From the NCBI GenBank assembly GCA_023525715.1, contig CM042013.1, positions 79,049,494 through 79,113,493 of the forward strand: a stretch of 64,000 nt of DNA, written 5' to 3'. Numbering within the stretch: the first letter of the stretch is position 1; each line of letters begins with the position of its first letter. Origin of the DNA: Cichorium intybus. Taxonomy: Eukaryota; Streptophyta; Magnoliopsida; Asterales; Asteraceae. Positions 1 through 12,145 of the stretch are shown piece by piece. The position numbers and the translations under genes were made by a program. The notes under the pieces were generated by a model. That model did not search any database, was not told the DNA's origin, and saw nothing but the letters and a program-made list of their open reading frames with translations.

Positions 1-515
1 TCCCATACTCACCCCAACCTCTGACATTCAACTCTGCTGATTCATTAACCTATTCAGCACTACCTGCCCCCTGATCACGTCAGAAACACAACTAGTACAC
101 TACTCCGTACCTTAGACACCTCACCACGACATATTCAATAAAAGAATGAAAATTCAATGCGAAAAACATTTAATGCCCAATAATTAAAATCTCCACGATC
201 TATTTTTCTCCAACGGATATTCTCTCTGCCACACATGTCCATCCTTTAATGGACCATCTCTTTTCATCATTTCTTCTCATTTAATGCCAAGCTCACTCTT
301 TTTCTAACACAACTGTTCACACGTCCCTTCATTCCCACAACCAGACAGTTTATTACACTTTTAAATTGTTATAACCGTTCCCTCTTTTTCCAATTTCACA
401 TGCGTCTTCATCTTCTCCAACTCTCTTTGTTATCATAATCTTCTCTCGCCGCCTCTCAACCCTAAAAATCTAAAAACCCCATTACTCCTCGTTTCTCACA
501 AATTCTATCTCCTCA

Positions 516-1463
516 ATGGCATCCCAATCCAAGAGCGACAAGGACACTGTACTCATTGCTGTATCTAATCTCCATCTTCTAGATGATCTCACAACTTTCA
601 AACAGCATCTACGCATCATTATTCACATTCTGTCAAGGCACATACTGGCTAAAGCTTTCTTTCATCCACCACCTGCGATACCGATCACCATACTTCACGA
701 CACCGTCTCCACCGCCACCAAATGTCCCACCGGTTACACCCTAACCCTTCACGATGGTCAAACCGTCATTCTTGATAAACAACTGTTTGCCGCAGCACTC
801 GAACTTCCTTACCACACAACCACCTTTGACCAACCAACTGATGCCGATCTTAAATCCATGATCTACCATATGGGATATGTATATGATCTGCCCAAACTCT
901 TCCAAATGTCTAAAGGGCACATCTCCCCTTTATGGCAGTGTCTCATCCATTACATCATTAAGTGCTTAACAGGCAAGTTGGGCGGTACAGACCAATTGAG
1001 CAAACGCCTCATGGGACTCCTTTGGAGTCTCTACTCTGGTAGAGATATTGATTATGCATCGATCTTATTTGACGACTTTCTCTCCTACATACCCACATCT
1101 CAGAAACCCAAAAGCCAAATCCATTCAGCACGTTTCTGGGGCTTGTGCATCCAACACATCTATCACACTCTTAATCTATCAATTCCTACACAAAAAGGTG
1201 AAGACACATTGATCATGCCCAAAGCCAAACCATATGCTCCAAAAACAGACCCTATCTTTGGACCAATCCGCAGGCTACCAAAATCGCTTCTGAACCTAGC
1301 AAACCCGGTAGACTCTGCCGTCACCTACCACATCTCTACAACAGAAGGCGTACCTGATTATCCTCCACACTCTCTCAAACAATGTGAAGCTCCCAAGAAA
1401 CTCAAAAAGAAAGCTTCCGAGTCCTCACCATCCAAACAACCTCCAAAGAAGAAACAACGATAA
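516..1463 (+). CDS. retroelement-borne protein, function unknown (ORF A)
   Basis: An open 315-residue frame starts at the first ATG after a C/T-rich leader and is the only intact ORF of this element. The middle (residues about 95-190) has hydrophobic helices and the strings LGGTDQLSKRLMGLLWSLYS and DYASILFDDFL. I recall this pattern from repetitive Asteraceae proteins that precede a coiled-coil ORF, but I know no biochemical role. The last 25 residues are Lys-rich (KKLKKKAS, PPKKKQR) and could be a nuclear localisation or nucleic-acid-binding tail. There is no zinc knuckle or enzymatic motif. It lies 612 bp upstream of the next, broken ORF in the same sense. Being open while the neighbouring ORF is broken suggests recent insertion or chance survival. 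Confidence 0.55.
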   Translation: MASQSKSDKDTVLIAVSNLHLLDDLTTFKQHLRIIIHILSRHILAKAFFHPPPAIPITILHDTVSTATKCPTGYTLTLHDGQTVILDKQLFAAALELPYHTTTFDQPTDADLKSMIYHMGYVYDLPKLFQMSKGHISPLWQCLIHYIIKCLTGKLGGTDQLSKRLMGLLWSLYSGRDIDYASILFDDFLSYIPTSQKPKSQIHSARFWGLCIQHIYHTLNLSIPTQKGEDTLIMPKAKPYAPKTDPIFGPIRRLPKSLLNLANPVDSAVTYHISTTEGVPDYPPHSLKQCEAPKKLKKKASESSPSKQPPKKKQR

Positions 1464-2075
1464 ACCAAAACGGTACCACTTTTCTTACTTGTCTTCCTGA
1501 TTTCTCAGAAGTTCATGCTTCTGAGTACACCTTCTCTCTCTTTCTGATTTCTCAAAAGTCTCATCTTTCTCAGAAACACCCCCCCTCTCCTTCCTACTTC
1601 TCAGAAACTTCTCTTTTCTGAGACACCCCCTCCTCTTCTTTACTTTTTCTCATAAACTAATCATTTCTGAGAAACCCCCTTTTTCTCTTCCTAATTTTCT
1701 CCCCCTTTTTAAAATTAAAACAAAACAAAAACAAAATAAATATATATCACACACAATCTCCTGGCACTTCAAGCTCACCTATCTTAATCATCAGAACTTA
1801 GTACATTCACTTATCACATTACTCGGTTATTTCCGTCTACTTAATCATGTTTACCAAAATTGGATATCCGAAATTCACTAAATTGAATTGGCAAATAATG
1901 ATTGATTCAATCATCTGCTTGCTTCCATCAGGTATATACTCCATCTGACATAACTTTTCGTAATCTAATCTATGTTATTTCTTGTTAGACATCTGAACCG
2001 TCTTCAAGAGATTCCGAGTCAGAACATCTGGAGGAAAAACAGAACTCTCCCAACTCGGATGATACTCAGAACAAT
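1464..2075 (+). other. spacer with repeated TTCTCAGAA / TTTCTGAGAAA motifs
   Basis: Pyrimidine-rich DNA from about 1495 to 1690 carries repeated near-palindromes such as TTCTCAGAAG...CTTCTGAG and TTTCTGAGAAA. Later comes a short reading frame from an ATG at about 1848 to a possible intron boundary (ATCAG|GTATAT near 1931, TTGTTAG|ACATC near 1988). It may hold a small exon joining ORF A to the next ORF, but that is inference. No complete gene is visible. Confidence 0.4.
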
Positions 2076-4770
2076 ATGAACATGGAAGATACAGCAACCT
2101 CACCCATAAATTCTCGAAAGCCAGAAACACTTGTTCAGGATGATCCTATCCCGGATCTCACTAAACCTCCGGCAGATGCGTCTGACTTCGACAAATGGAA
2201 GTTCAAGAATGCTATTCAAGAACAAGAATCCTTGCTCAATCGTCTCAAGAAACAATTCGAGCTTAAACAACAACAACTCCAAGTTCTCTCTACATTTGGA
2301 CCACCATCTGATAATGACTCCGCAACTACAAAATCCGAACGCCAGCGGATCAATGCACTCACTCTACAAATTGATTCCCTTCTGAGTGCTTCTCTCAACA
2401 CACTGGTAGACACTCCCGTCTACATATTTGACACCACTGAAACGAACTGGTCAAATATCGTCTCAACCATAGCCCCTCTCACTTGGGACAGATTCCAAGC
2501 TCGAGAGATTCAGAAAAAGGCCATGCAACAACAAATAGCCGAACAACCCACTGAGTCTGGCCCTAGACAGATCATCTCCGACACCCAATCAGTATCCTTT
2601 GCTACCACTCACCCTGGTACTGACCAAGAAGTCGACAAACCCTCTTCCTCCCAAATGCACCCAATCGACCTCAGTGATACCAACTCATCCTCAGATAAGG
2701 CTGTCAAACAAACTCAACCTCAATCCGTCAATTCCTTACTCAAGGATGACTCTCTTCATCAGAAGGTTGACACCTTGACCACACTCCTGACCGAATTCAA
2801 ATCCTCACAAAATCAGGAGGCAATGGTCAAAGAACTTGCTGAAATTAAAGACTGAGTAGCTGCACTAGAAAAGAAAGACAACGACATCCTCCTACACTGC
2901 GACAGCCAAGCATAAAAGATTATCCATGACGGGATCGCCTCAATTGATGCTCAACGGGCATCCGATGCAACCAACATGATGAAGACTGCACAAAAGATGC
3001 TCACTGAAGTTGAGAAATGTCAACAACAAGTTCCTGAGCTTCTAACCAACATACAAACCAAGCTCAAAGACTCCATGGACCATATATCCAACTATCGGAA
3101 TGGAGTTCTGGCTGAAAATTTCTCCCTCAGAAGAACAAATGCCCTTCTCCTTCAGATGATTACCCAAACCCTACAAAACATCACCGGCACCATAGCTGGT
3201 CCTATTGAACAAATCAAACTCTGCACAAAACTGAATATGGAAGCCATGGAAGCTCTCCAGACCATGTATGATACACCTCTTCCTGATTGTATCAAGAAGG
3301 AAGTCACCATCATCTCCGACAAGCTAGACTCCATTTTAGCCCGCCTGTATGTGACCCCTTCCGTTCCTACAAGTGCCTCAGGAGGGGGAAAGGCGGATGA
3401 TAAAGTAGTAGAACAACCCAAACTACTGACATGTTGATAGACACCACTGCTGGCCCAAGTGGAACAAATGATCAAGGAGACACCCAGCAGGAAGACACAA
3501 ATGCCGATAAAGGAAAAACCCAAGAAAACACGAACAATGACGAGAATATTGATCCTCCTCCGAAATCACCCACTCAGAAATCCTTTCCTCCGATTTCGGA
3601 TCCTCAGAAATCTCCTTCTCCTCAGAAATCCCCTACTCCGAAATCTCCTCCTCCGATTTCGGATCCTTAGAAATCTCCTCAGAAATCCCCACCTTCAAAA
3701 TCTCCTTCCAAATCCCTTAAAATTCAGGACCCAATGGACGAGGATCACTCAGAAGAAATTCTTGTATACTCGCCCATTAAAGAATCCGATCCCCAAGAGA
3801 TCAAGGACAAGAAATCGAAATTCTTCGATTCTCTTGAACGTGATAAAACTCCTAGCACAGAGTCAGACCCCAACCTAAACCAAGACAATCCAACTGCCTC
3901 GAGTGGACTCAATCTGTCAAATATCATGCATCTCCGACCATTGATCGATTCGGATTATCAACCCTTCAAATCATACAATCCTCCTCCCACATCCCAACAT
4001 AACTAGGACATACCATTGACCCCTTACGGAGAAAAATACCGATACACTCTGAACTTTGCTACAGAATCAGGACCTCACAAAGAGCTAGCTGCATACTACA
4101 AGAATCTGCAGTTCCTCAAGAAATGGACCAAACCTCAAGAGGAAACATGGTCAAACGAACCCATAACAGCCGTTCGAAGTGTTAAAAGGAGAAAATTTCA
4201 GAAATCCGATTTCTTCGAATATGAGCTGGTCAGAAACGGCGATTACGCCAACACAACTTGATAACTGAAGCCGATTTCCGAAACATGAAAACAGCTGACA
4301 TCTACTCAATAGCTGTAAAGCTATCTCACAAAGAAAAACAAGATGCCAGAGAAGCTTATGTAGCAGCAAAAAGATTTCTACACCGCATTGTAGAGGAATT
4401 CTGCTACAACGATGCTGAAATGTACAAGATCATCAAAGACCATCATGATCCGCAAATAATACCCAATCCTGATCTATCAATGCCAAACGATCGAGACAAA
4501 TGGAAAAGAGGTGCCACCTTCGATCCAGAACTCGGATTGGTATATAAGAATCCTGAAGAAAAATGATCCTTCCTTTTCCTTCGTGCTGATCAAATCAGAA
4601 GAATCTCCAATGGAATGGTGAAAGTATACATCAAGGCCCTGCAGAAATCAACTTCATCAGATCCAGAAGCAAAGAAAGAATTACTTCTCAGATTGCAATG
4701 GCTACTGGAAGTCAGAAAGTTCTGGCAATATGCTGCAAAACAAGGCATACTGGATAAATGGGAAAAATGA
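2076..4770 (+). pseudogene. broken coiled-coil retroelement ORF (ORF B)
   Basis: Reading on the plus strand gives one long protein broken by stops at 2853-2855, 2914-2916, 3668-3670, 4004-4006 and 4564-4566. Frame changes fall near 3430 and 4255. The N-terminal third is Gln/Glu/Lys-rich and coiled-coil-like (KFKNAIQEQESLLNRLKKQF). A middle section is rich in Pro-Lys-Ser repeats. The C-terminal part contains ITEADFRNMKTADIYSIAV and, after the 4564 stop, LRADQIRRISNGMVKVYIKAL. I recall this two-part C-terminus from plant retrotransposon-borne proteins of unknown role. No enzyme motif is visible. Several stops (for example TAG at 3668 among repeated CAG codons) fit C-to-T decay. Confidence 0.6.
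3555..3715 (+). repeat. short tandem motif array (CAGAAATC / CCGATTTCGGA) inside ORF B
   Basis: Imperfect units of 12-24 bp alternate CTCAGAAATCyCC, CCGAAATCxCC and CCGATTTCGGAT; the last contains the palindrome TCCGATTTCGGA. They encode Pro-Lys-Ser-rich peptide repeats. The same CCGAAATCC/GGATTTCGG words recur in this element's LTR near 4995-5018. Confidence 0.6.
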
Positions 4771-4804
4771 CTCAAACCCCTCGATTGGTCACCGAAGGGG
4801 GAAT

Positions 4805-5843
4805 TGTTAGTACTGAAAGTCTAATCGTTGACCAACTCGTAGTTTGATATTTTAGGATTGTAATGTCAAACTTCTTATTTTGATGGAATGAATTTACTTT
4901 CATGTGAATGTTTTGATGAATGATTTAACTGTTTAATGTATGCCCTTAACTAACATCTCTGATAAGTTAAGTTCAGATAACATTACAATCATCCGAAATC
5001 CAATAATGGATTTCGGAACTCCAAAAGAGCTCAAGATCAGAAAGTACTCGGAAGACCACACTCCGAACTAACTCAGAAGACCAAGTCATACATAATCATA
5101 TTTCCAAAGACACTCTGATTAAACCAGCCAGGACTCCAAAATCCACTCAGGATTTCAGACTATCAATATCAACCAACTCAAGGAAATATCTTACTCAAAC
5201 ATTCAACAAAGAAGACTGAAGATCAAAGAATATCTAGAAGATAAGGCAAGGGATAAGTACTCCAACTTATAGGACATGATTAGACTAGATCAGGCATGGC
5301 CCTTTAGAAGCATGTCTTGTGTACTTAAAATACTATTATATTATAGGCAAGCCACCCTAGTCTGACATTGTATTTTTATATTAGATTCACCTTCTCTTAT
5401 CTGACTGAAGAGAGACATGTTGTCACCTCTTCAGTCCGTAGGTTATTATCCGAAGGTCCTCCCTTAGTCTATAAAAGGGAGACCAAGTTCATCTTTAGTC
5501 CTCATGGTTTTGAGAGACTTCATGTAATACATTTCAACTATCAATACAATCTCTCATTCCATCAACTCTTGTGTTCTTATCTGCATTTCTTACTGTTCTT
5601 ATCTTTATAGCACACTTAACTTTCAGTCTTTTCTTTTCAAGTTATATTACTGCTAATCCTTATTATTGTTGAGCTATTAAGATCTATTCTAAGTATCACT
5701 CCTTTATTATAATTCCGCAACCACATCAAGTCTTCGGACTTGTCCATCTCAAGTCTCAGGACTTGTACCTCCGAAACTTCCAGTTTCAGATCTTTACTTT
5801 CCGCAATCTTCATTTCTGCACTTACTTAGAATATGTGGTGACA
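4805..5843 (+). repeat. 3' LTR of the pol-less element
   Basis: The LTR starts TGTTAGTACTG directly after the polypurine tract CCGAAGGGGG and ends GGTGACA, where homology to the next element's LTR takes over. Length is 1039 bp. It contains the near-palindrome CCGAAATCC...GGATTTCGG near 4995-5018 and a TATAAAAGG box at about 5471. The partner LTR is outside the window, so the ends rest on TG/CA rules and on the junction. Confidence 0.65.
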
Positions 5844-6760
5844 AGACCCCGAGACACTTCCAAGCAGTTTTTGGAAGGTTTTTGAAGCCCGAATCACGAT
5901 TCTCGAGATTCGGTTACGTATTTTTATCATTTGTAAGACGTTTTCGATTATAATTTTGTACTTTTGATTCATTTCTAGCCATGTCTGGCTAGAAACTGCA
6001 TTCTAGTCCTGAGTCTAGATATATTCTGTGTATTGAAACATTCGGTTTGATGAATGCTTTTGAATAATTCCAATGATCATTTTCTCGTATCAATTTTAGT
6101 TTTGAATTTGATTTACTTTTGACTGGCCATCTTAATTGGATCTTTTTCAAACACCGTTAATTGACTGTGTAAGGCACCTAATCGCTGAGCATAGTTGATG
6201 TTTGGTAACAAAAACAAGCGCCCAATTCCTTGTTAAGAATTTGGTCATATGTCCACACACTTCCCAGCGGACGCGAAGAATTGGACATTGATTGGAACTT
6301 GCACACCTTATGCGGTTCCTGCACTTTGGCCTATAAGCGGACCTTAGGTCGGGTAAAATGGAACTAGGTTTAGGTAATAGGCGGACCTTTATCTAAACAT
6401 TTTAGCAAGTTATTTTGATAAAGATTATATTTTGTGAATTTCAAAAGCCAACTTGGAATTGTATTCTCAAGCACGTCAACCGAATTCATTTTATTACACT
6501 GAACATTGAAGACTCGGGACTTGGCCTTTTTATTATTGATTTTCGTCAAAGTTTACTATTTGCATGTCTACATTTTATTATTATTATCTGACATTCAAAC
6601 TCTTGCTTCTTTATTTTTACGTTTTATTAAGGCATAAACCTTGAACTCCGTGTCCTTGAGGTTCGACCCTGCTTACCCTGTACTCTAATCCAGTACAGTT
6701 GAGTAGTGACTAGTCGGATTCTGTTCCGATCACATTTGTTAGGGATTGACACCCTTAACA
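5844..6760 (+). repeat. 5' LTR (partial) of outer Athila
   Basis: This 917-bp segment matches 22796-23720 of the 3' LTR, from CCCCGAGACACTTCC to ...CCCTTAACA. About 418 bp of the LTR start is missing, including the U3 palindromes. The break point is exactly the end of the upstream element's LTR, so that element probably inserted here and the missing piece lies beyond the left window edge (inference). Confidence 0.85.
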
Positions 6761-6763
6761 AAT

Positions 6764-6781
6764 TGGCGTCGTTGCTGGGGA
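6764..6781 (+). other. primer binding site, tRNA-Asp type
   Basis: TGGCGTCGTTGCTGGGGA starts 4 bp after the LTR end. It differs at two positions from the nested element's TGGCGCCGTTGCCGGGGA, the standard Athila/Tat PBS complementary to the tRNA-Asp 3' end. Both changes are C-to-T. Confidence 0.85.
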
Positions 6782-6800
6782 CACGACAATACTAACGTTT

Positions 6801-9013
6801 ATGCCAAGATCTCTTCGTACAGGTTCACGACTTGCACTTGACAAGGAGATCGAGAAAACCGCTAGAAGCCTAAGGAAGCATGCTACACTTCGCAAGAAGC
6901 AACCCGCTTCTACATCACATCCTACCACAGAAACCCAATCAACCCAAGTCACATCTACCGAAACCCATTCCGAAACCACATCACCACCATCTCCAACTCC
7001 TATTCCTACACCTATCACCATGGCAGCACCCGAACAAACCCTTCGCCAATGGGCAACACAAGATGTTACCCAACAACCTTTATGCATCACCTACCCTGCT
7101 ATGATCAACTTCGAGCTCAAATCTGGGCTGATTCATATTCTACCAATGTTCAAAGGGGTTGAAAATGAAGACCCTCATAAGTTCTTAAAATAATTTCATG
7201 TGGTGTGCACCGGCATGAAGCCACATGACGTGACCGAAGATCAAATCAAGGTTAGGGCATTCCCCTTCGCTGTCCAAGACTCCGCGAGAGACTGGCTCTA
7301 CTATTTACCATCTGGATCCGTTACCACGTGGAATGAGCTAGCTCGTATGTTCCTTGATAAGTACTTCCCTGAGATGAAAGCCTCTGCCCTTCGCAGAGAA
7401 ATTATTGGCATTAAGCAACAAAGGAGGGAAGCACTACACAGTTACTGGGAAAGATTCAAGAGATTATGCACCCGATGCCCCAAGCATGGCATCACAGATC
7501 ATCAGTTACTCCAGTACTTCTGTGAAGGATTAACAGCATGGGACCGCCGATTATTAAATGCTTCAAGCGGTGGATCCATCGCGGATAAAACCCCTACTCA
7601 AATTCAGGAGTTGATCAATACAATGGCTGAGGATTCCAAACACACTCTCCAGGAGGAAGAATGGTATCCAGATCCACCAAGAGCGGTTAATGAAGTCAAC
7701 AACCCTAAACTGGAATCATAAATCTCCGAATTGACTAAAGCCGTTTTGTTGTTAACCAAAGAGAAAGCCGCTCAACCGCTAGTTCGACCGTGTGGCGTGT
7801 GTTTACAAGTGGGCCATCCAACCGATATGTGCCCATTATTGCAAGAAGAAATCAAAGAAGCCAAAGCCACAAGGCCATTTCAAAGGCAATACGATCAACC
7901 ACGAGGAAACTCGGGGTGGAATCAAGGTCAATCGTTGAACTACCAATCAAGGAATCATCAATAATATCAACTGAGGCCGCCACCGCAAAATCAGCAATAC
8001 CAACCTCGTCAACCACCAGCTGCCCCTCAACCAAGCAGCTCTGGGATGTCATTGGAAGATATCGTCAAAAGTTTAGCAACTAGTACACAAGTTTTCCAAA
8101 ATGAGACAAAAACATTTCAACAAGAAACAAAAGCAAGCATTAAAAATCTAGAACAACAAATGGCTCAGCTTGCTAGCTCAGTAAGCAAATTGGAAGCACA
8201 AGGCAAGCTTCCAGCTCAAACAGAAGCAAACCCTAAGCATAATGCTTATGCCGTTACTCTAAGAAGCGGTACACAATACGAAGGGCCCAAAGCCCCTGAT
8301 GAAGAGGAAGAGCTGGAAGTAGAAAAACCGCCGCAAAAGCCTGAAGAGCCAAAGCCAGAAGACCCAGCATCCGTAGAAGACAAGATACAATCCGAACCTT
8401 TTCCCTCAAGACTAAGAGGTGATAAAAGTGAAATGGGGGAGAATGAAATACTCGAAATTTTCAGAAAAGTTGAAGTGAATATTCCCCTCCTGGAGGCTAT
8501 TAAACAAGTACCTAGGTACGCTAAGTTCCTAAAAGAGCTGTGTATATTAAAGAAAAAGTTAAAGGGGAACGAGACGGTCAAAGTTGGAGAAAACGCATCC
8601 GCAGTTTTGCAAAGACGGATGCCAAAGAAATGCAAAGATCCTGGTGTTTTCACCGTACCATGCATACTAGGTAACCTGCATGTTCCAAAAGCAATGCTTG
8701 ATCTGGGAGCTTCAATCAATGTCTTGCCTTACTCTGTGTACAAAGAAATTAGTATTGGGACCCTAACAAAGACTGGGGTCATTGTTCAACTTGCGGATCG
8801 TTCGGTGGTGCATCCTAAGGGAGTATTGGAGGATGTACTTGTCCAAGTCAATCAGCTTGTCTTTCCAGCTGATTTCTATGTTCTTAATATGGGGGATGAA
8901 GACAATCCCAATCCAAACTCGATCCTACTGGGGACACCATTCTTGAAAACTGCAAGAACGAAAATTGATGTTTTTGCTGGTACCTTATCCATGGAATTCG
9001 ACGGAGAGGTCAT
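6801..9013 (+). pseudogene. Athila gag-protease (decayed, interrupted)
   Basis: One reading frame continues through three in-frame stops (7191-7193, 7719-7721, 7962-7964). From the ATG at 6801 there is a Thr/Pro-rich N-terminus, then a retrotransposon gag core (about 7120-7650, with SARDWLYYLPSGS and YFCEGL). A CCHC zinc knuckle (CGVCLQVGHPTDMC) lies at 7791-7832, then a Gln-rich linker. An aspartic protease follows with DLGAS at 8700-8714, where the usual motif is D-S/T-G-A. Gag packages RNA and the protease cleaves the polyprotein. The frame is cut at 9013 by the nested element and resumes at 15474. The stops fit CAA-to-TAA and GAA-to-TAA changes. Confidence 0.85.
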
Positions 9014-10114
9014 TGACAACGCCTAGTGATATCAAGCATTTTAGGCGTTGTTGAGCCCTGTTCTTGATGAAATTATATCAGATATGTCTGGGTATTCTCA
9101 CTTTTCGTGCCAGGACTTGTTTGGAGAAAAAGAATGGAAACAGGGACTAAAAGCGTGCAAAAGGAAGAAGTTTGGAAAAGAATGAAAAATCAAGGAAACT
9201 CGTACGCGCGCCGCGGATCTATGATACGCGCGACGCGGGCTTAAGGCGGTGTAACACATTCAAATACCGAAGAAACGAGAAAAGATTAGTACGCGCGCCG
9301 CGGATTCTTCATCTGCGCGGCGCGGCTGCGGGAAATTTGCAAATATAAATAGATGTAATTTCAGCTGAAAACCCTAGCAAAGACCGGGTGTAAAATCGAC
9401 CTTGAAGCTCTTTGACTCCAAGATTTCGTTCCAGCAACTTCTTAATTGGTATTTCATGTTTTTGAATTTAATTTCCTTTTAGCAGCAAGTAGTATTTGTA
9501 GCTAAAGTCTTTGGGAGTGACAACCACTGACTTTGAGCACTTTAGGTTTCTGTTTTAACATCATTAGTTACTGTTTGGATGTTTGGAATTCAGTTTTGGT
9601 TAATGAAATCATTTGGTTACAATTAATCTTGGTTTTTCGGTGTTTTAGATGTTTGTGTTTGGTTTGGATTATTGGTTTGTGTTTGAATGTTATTTTGACC
9701 TTGTTTGGAACTGTTTTCCTTTGCTGAAATCAGTAGCCAATTAGGGTAGATTTGGGCATTGGACTTTAGCTAGTAACTGTTCAGTCAGAACCTTAGTTAT
9801 TAGTTAGGTTATGCCTTGTTTGGTTTGGATGCCTTTGTTTGCTTCTGATTCAGAGATGCACTTCTGACTTCAGAAAGTGACTAGGTTAGGTTGAGTTGAG
9901 CTTAGCTTATGCTTGGCAGGACTTTGTTTGGTTATTATTTTTGGATAGTTGAGCATTTAGAAACTAAATCCTCCGACTTTAGCGTGACACTACTAGTTGG
10001 TAATCTGTCATTTAGTCTAACCACGAAGCTCCTGCGGATCGACCCTGACTACCACTGTACTAGTGTGTGTTAGGTTTTTCTTTATTTTTGACCGCACGAC
10101 GACCTAGGTGTGTC
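9014..10114 (+). repeat. 5' LTR of nested element
   Basis: The LTR starts TGACAACGCC and ends GTGTCA; its copy lies at 14371-15473. Palindrome-rich GC clusters (CGCGCGCCGCGG, ACGCGCGACGCGGG) lie at 9205-9239 and 9291-9328. ATATAAATAG at about 9344 is a plausible TATA box. Confidence 0.92.
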
Positions 10115-10120
10115 AAATTT

Positions 10121-10138
10121 TGGCGCCGTTGCCGGGGA
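10121..10138 (+). other. primer binding site, tRNA-Asp type
   Basis: TGGCGCCGTTGCCGGGGA begins 7 bp after the LTR end and is an unmutated Athila/Tat-type PBS. The element could therefore still be primed for reverse transcription. Confidence 0.92.
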
Positions 10139-10234
10139 GCTGTGAGCTTAGATTAGGTGATTTGTAGGACTTAGCTTCTGATTTTTGATGTTTGATTTTA
10201 GTTTTCTGATTTTTGGTATGTGTACGTCCTCATA

Positions 10235-11173
10235 ATGGGTGATTACATGTACCCAGATCAGTATGATTATTATGAAAATCCGGCCGACACCTATTACGAG
10301 GATGATTGTTATAATGGATCATTCGATGACAATGGATGGCGGACCGAGGAGTCATCTCAGCCTGAGAATTCTGCAACTTGGGCCCAACTTTGGGTATTCA
10401 TGTATAACAACTACCACGATCAGAAGGACCAAGCTGAAGCTCTTGAAAAAGTGCAAGCTTCTTTAGATAGGTTAGAGGAAAGTTGGAAATGTTCACCACT
10501 TACGCCAGAACCGGAGGTGAGTGATTTTTATACCAATGATAATGTGTGTGAGCTTGCATCACCTGAATATGTGATGGAAGGGCATACACCGTGGGAAAAT
10601 CAAGAGACCATTGAGATAGTCGAAACGATTGTTGAGGAAGAGGTTGTAGGTGACAATGCTACCTTTGACTCAACAGCTTTTGATGTTTTTGAGGGTTTTG
10701 AGAATGTTGAGCTGGTGATGAGTGAATCTGTACCATCATCAGACAACTTGGTTGATGAGGATGTTATGGAGGGGACTGTAAGTGACAGTACATATCCCAG
10801 CCCAACAAGTCCTGAAATTGTTGAAATTTTTGATACTATTGGGGAAGGGGGTGTAGATGACAATACTACCCCCGACCCTGTAATTTTTGAAAATTTTGAG
10901 AAATTTGAAAGTAAGGATCTGCTGATGGGTGACTTTGTACCACCATCAGATCAAATAAGTCACTCACTCTTGGTTCCGATCCACCTGTTGGAAGATGATC
11001 AAGAAGTTGATGCTGACGAACTGATTTTTGAAAATAATAAACATGATGTTATCACCACTCATGATCCGTTCATGAATGGAAAATTAGATGTGATAAATAC
11101 CATCGATGAGGACATATGGAAGCATCCTGATATGTTGCATTTCATGTCAAGCCTTAACTTTGAAGAGATATAG
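10235..11173 (+). CDS. acidic protein in the gag position of the nested element
   Basis: The ATG at 10235 opens 312 codons to TAG at 11171. The protein is strikingly acidic. It begins with a Tyr/Asp-rich stretch (MGDYMYPDQYDYYENP), then a short helical part (ALEKVQASLDRLEESW), then repeated segments of the type ESVPSSDNLVDE / DFVPPSDQISHS and EIVETIVEEEV / EIFDTIGEGGV. These imply an internal duplication of roughly 65 residues. There is no CCHC knuckle, gag core or enzyme motif. It occupies the place of gag-pol and is followed by the conserved AGGCAA hairpin. I do not know its role. An open frame in a young element makes it a plausible protein. Confidence 0.55.
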   Translation: MGDYMYPDQYDYYENPADTYYEDDCYNGSFDDNGWRTEESSQPENSATWAQLWVFMYNNYHDQKDQAEALEKVQASLDRLEESWKCSPLTPEPEVSDFYTNDNVCELASPEYVMEGHTPWENQETIEIVETIVEEEVVGDNATFDSTAFDVFEGFENVELVMSESVPSSDNLVDEDVMEGTVSDSTYPSPTSPEIVEIFDTIGEGGVDDNTTPDPVIFENFEKFESKDLLMGDFVPPSDQISHSLLVPIHLLEDDQEVDADELIFENNKHDVITTHDPFMNGKLDVINTIDEDIWKHPDMLHFMSSLNFEEI

Positions 11174-11418
11174 AAGGAAGGATCGAGCTTGGAGGTTCAA
11201 AGCTACCACCAAGCATTCACGGGAGTTAATCAGAAAGCAGCAACTTGGCAGCAACAGGAGAACCAACAAGCCATTCGACCCAGGAACGTTTGAGGAGCAG
11301 TGGGTCAGCGAAGGGACGGTGGTGGAAGTAGAAATGCAGCAGAAACAAATGGCATACGATCCACCGTAGCTGTAGAAGGACTGCACGTCTGGCTGAAGAC
11401 GTTAAACTTAGCGCTTGT

Positions 11419-11432
11419 TGGGAGGCAACCCA
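11419..11432 (+). other. AGGCAA-loop hairpin after ORF1
   Basis: TGGG-AGGCAA-CCCA forms a short stem-loop. It has the same loop and the same preceding words (TAAAC, GCGCT) as the hairpin after integrase in the outer element (18737-18752), but different stem bases. Bases 11174-12145 otherwise hold no gene: a spacer with GC-rich palindromes at about 11559-11672 and 12025-12075 and a poly-pyrimidine CAG acceptor at 12145. Confidence 0.5.
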
Positions 11433-12145
11433 TCGTGTCATAGGTTAGGTTTTATATTTCTTAAAATTTAATTAAATTAGGAAAATACATCAATCTTTTT
11501 GCAGGTATTAGTGGTCTAAAACAAGTGTGGGGTCGTGTGAGAAGTTTTTGAAATTTTGAAGACCGCGTCGTGGGTTTTTGAATTACGCGACGCGGGGTTG
11601 TAAACCAACCCGATGCGCAGGGGTTGATTTGGTGACACGCGCGACGCGCAAAGCGCAAATGCGCGACGCGGGAAACGATCAGACGGTTTTCTCCTATATT
11701 AAGGTAAGCCGCGACTCAACACACACCTCACACGACTCGAAGCTTTGATCAACGAATTCTCTTGCGTTTTTTTTCTTGCTCATTTTGTTTCTACTACCAA
11801 GGTACGCTATTCTAACTACCTATTAGTTGTTAAAACTAGCAATTAGGTAGTTAATTTTAGTGATTTGCCCAAAATAGTTCAAAACTTAGAATCGCCAATG
11901 CTAACTCATAGGGTGTTTGTTTTGCCAAATAGAGACCCTAGATGAGTTAGTCGGCACTTAGGCTACCTTGTGGTATGATTGTATCGAGTTTTAGCAGGTT
12001 AAATTGCGAGTTTGATTTGGGGTTTTGCAAACAGCCGCTCGCCGCGACGCGCCTAGCTCTTGGGCCGCGCCGCGGTGCGGTGGGGAAGAAAAGGACTAAT
12101 TTTACGAAAATTTTTTGTCTTTTGGGGCTATGTATCTTTTTACAG

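Larger units (their letters stand above)
1..5843 (+). mobile_element. LTR retroelement without recognisable pol (LARD-like), 5' end outside window
   Basis: The block carries an intact 315-codon ORF, a long broken ORF, a G-rich polypurine-like tract at about 4794-4801 and a TG...CA-bounded 3' LTR. I see no reverse transcriptase, RNase H, integrase or protease motif, so mobilisation would need enzymes supplied in trans (inference). The 5' LTR and PBS are not in the window. The 3' LTR ends exactly where homology to the next Athila LTR begins, so this element most likely inserted into that LTR. Bases 1-515 are an AT-rich leader with no gene I can see. Confidence 0.7.
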
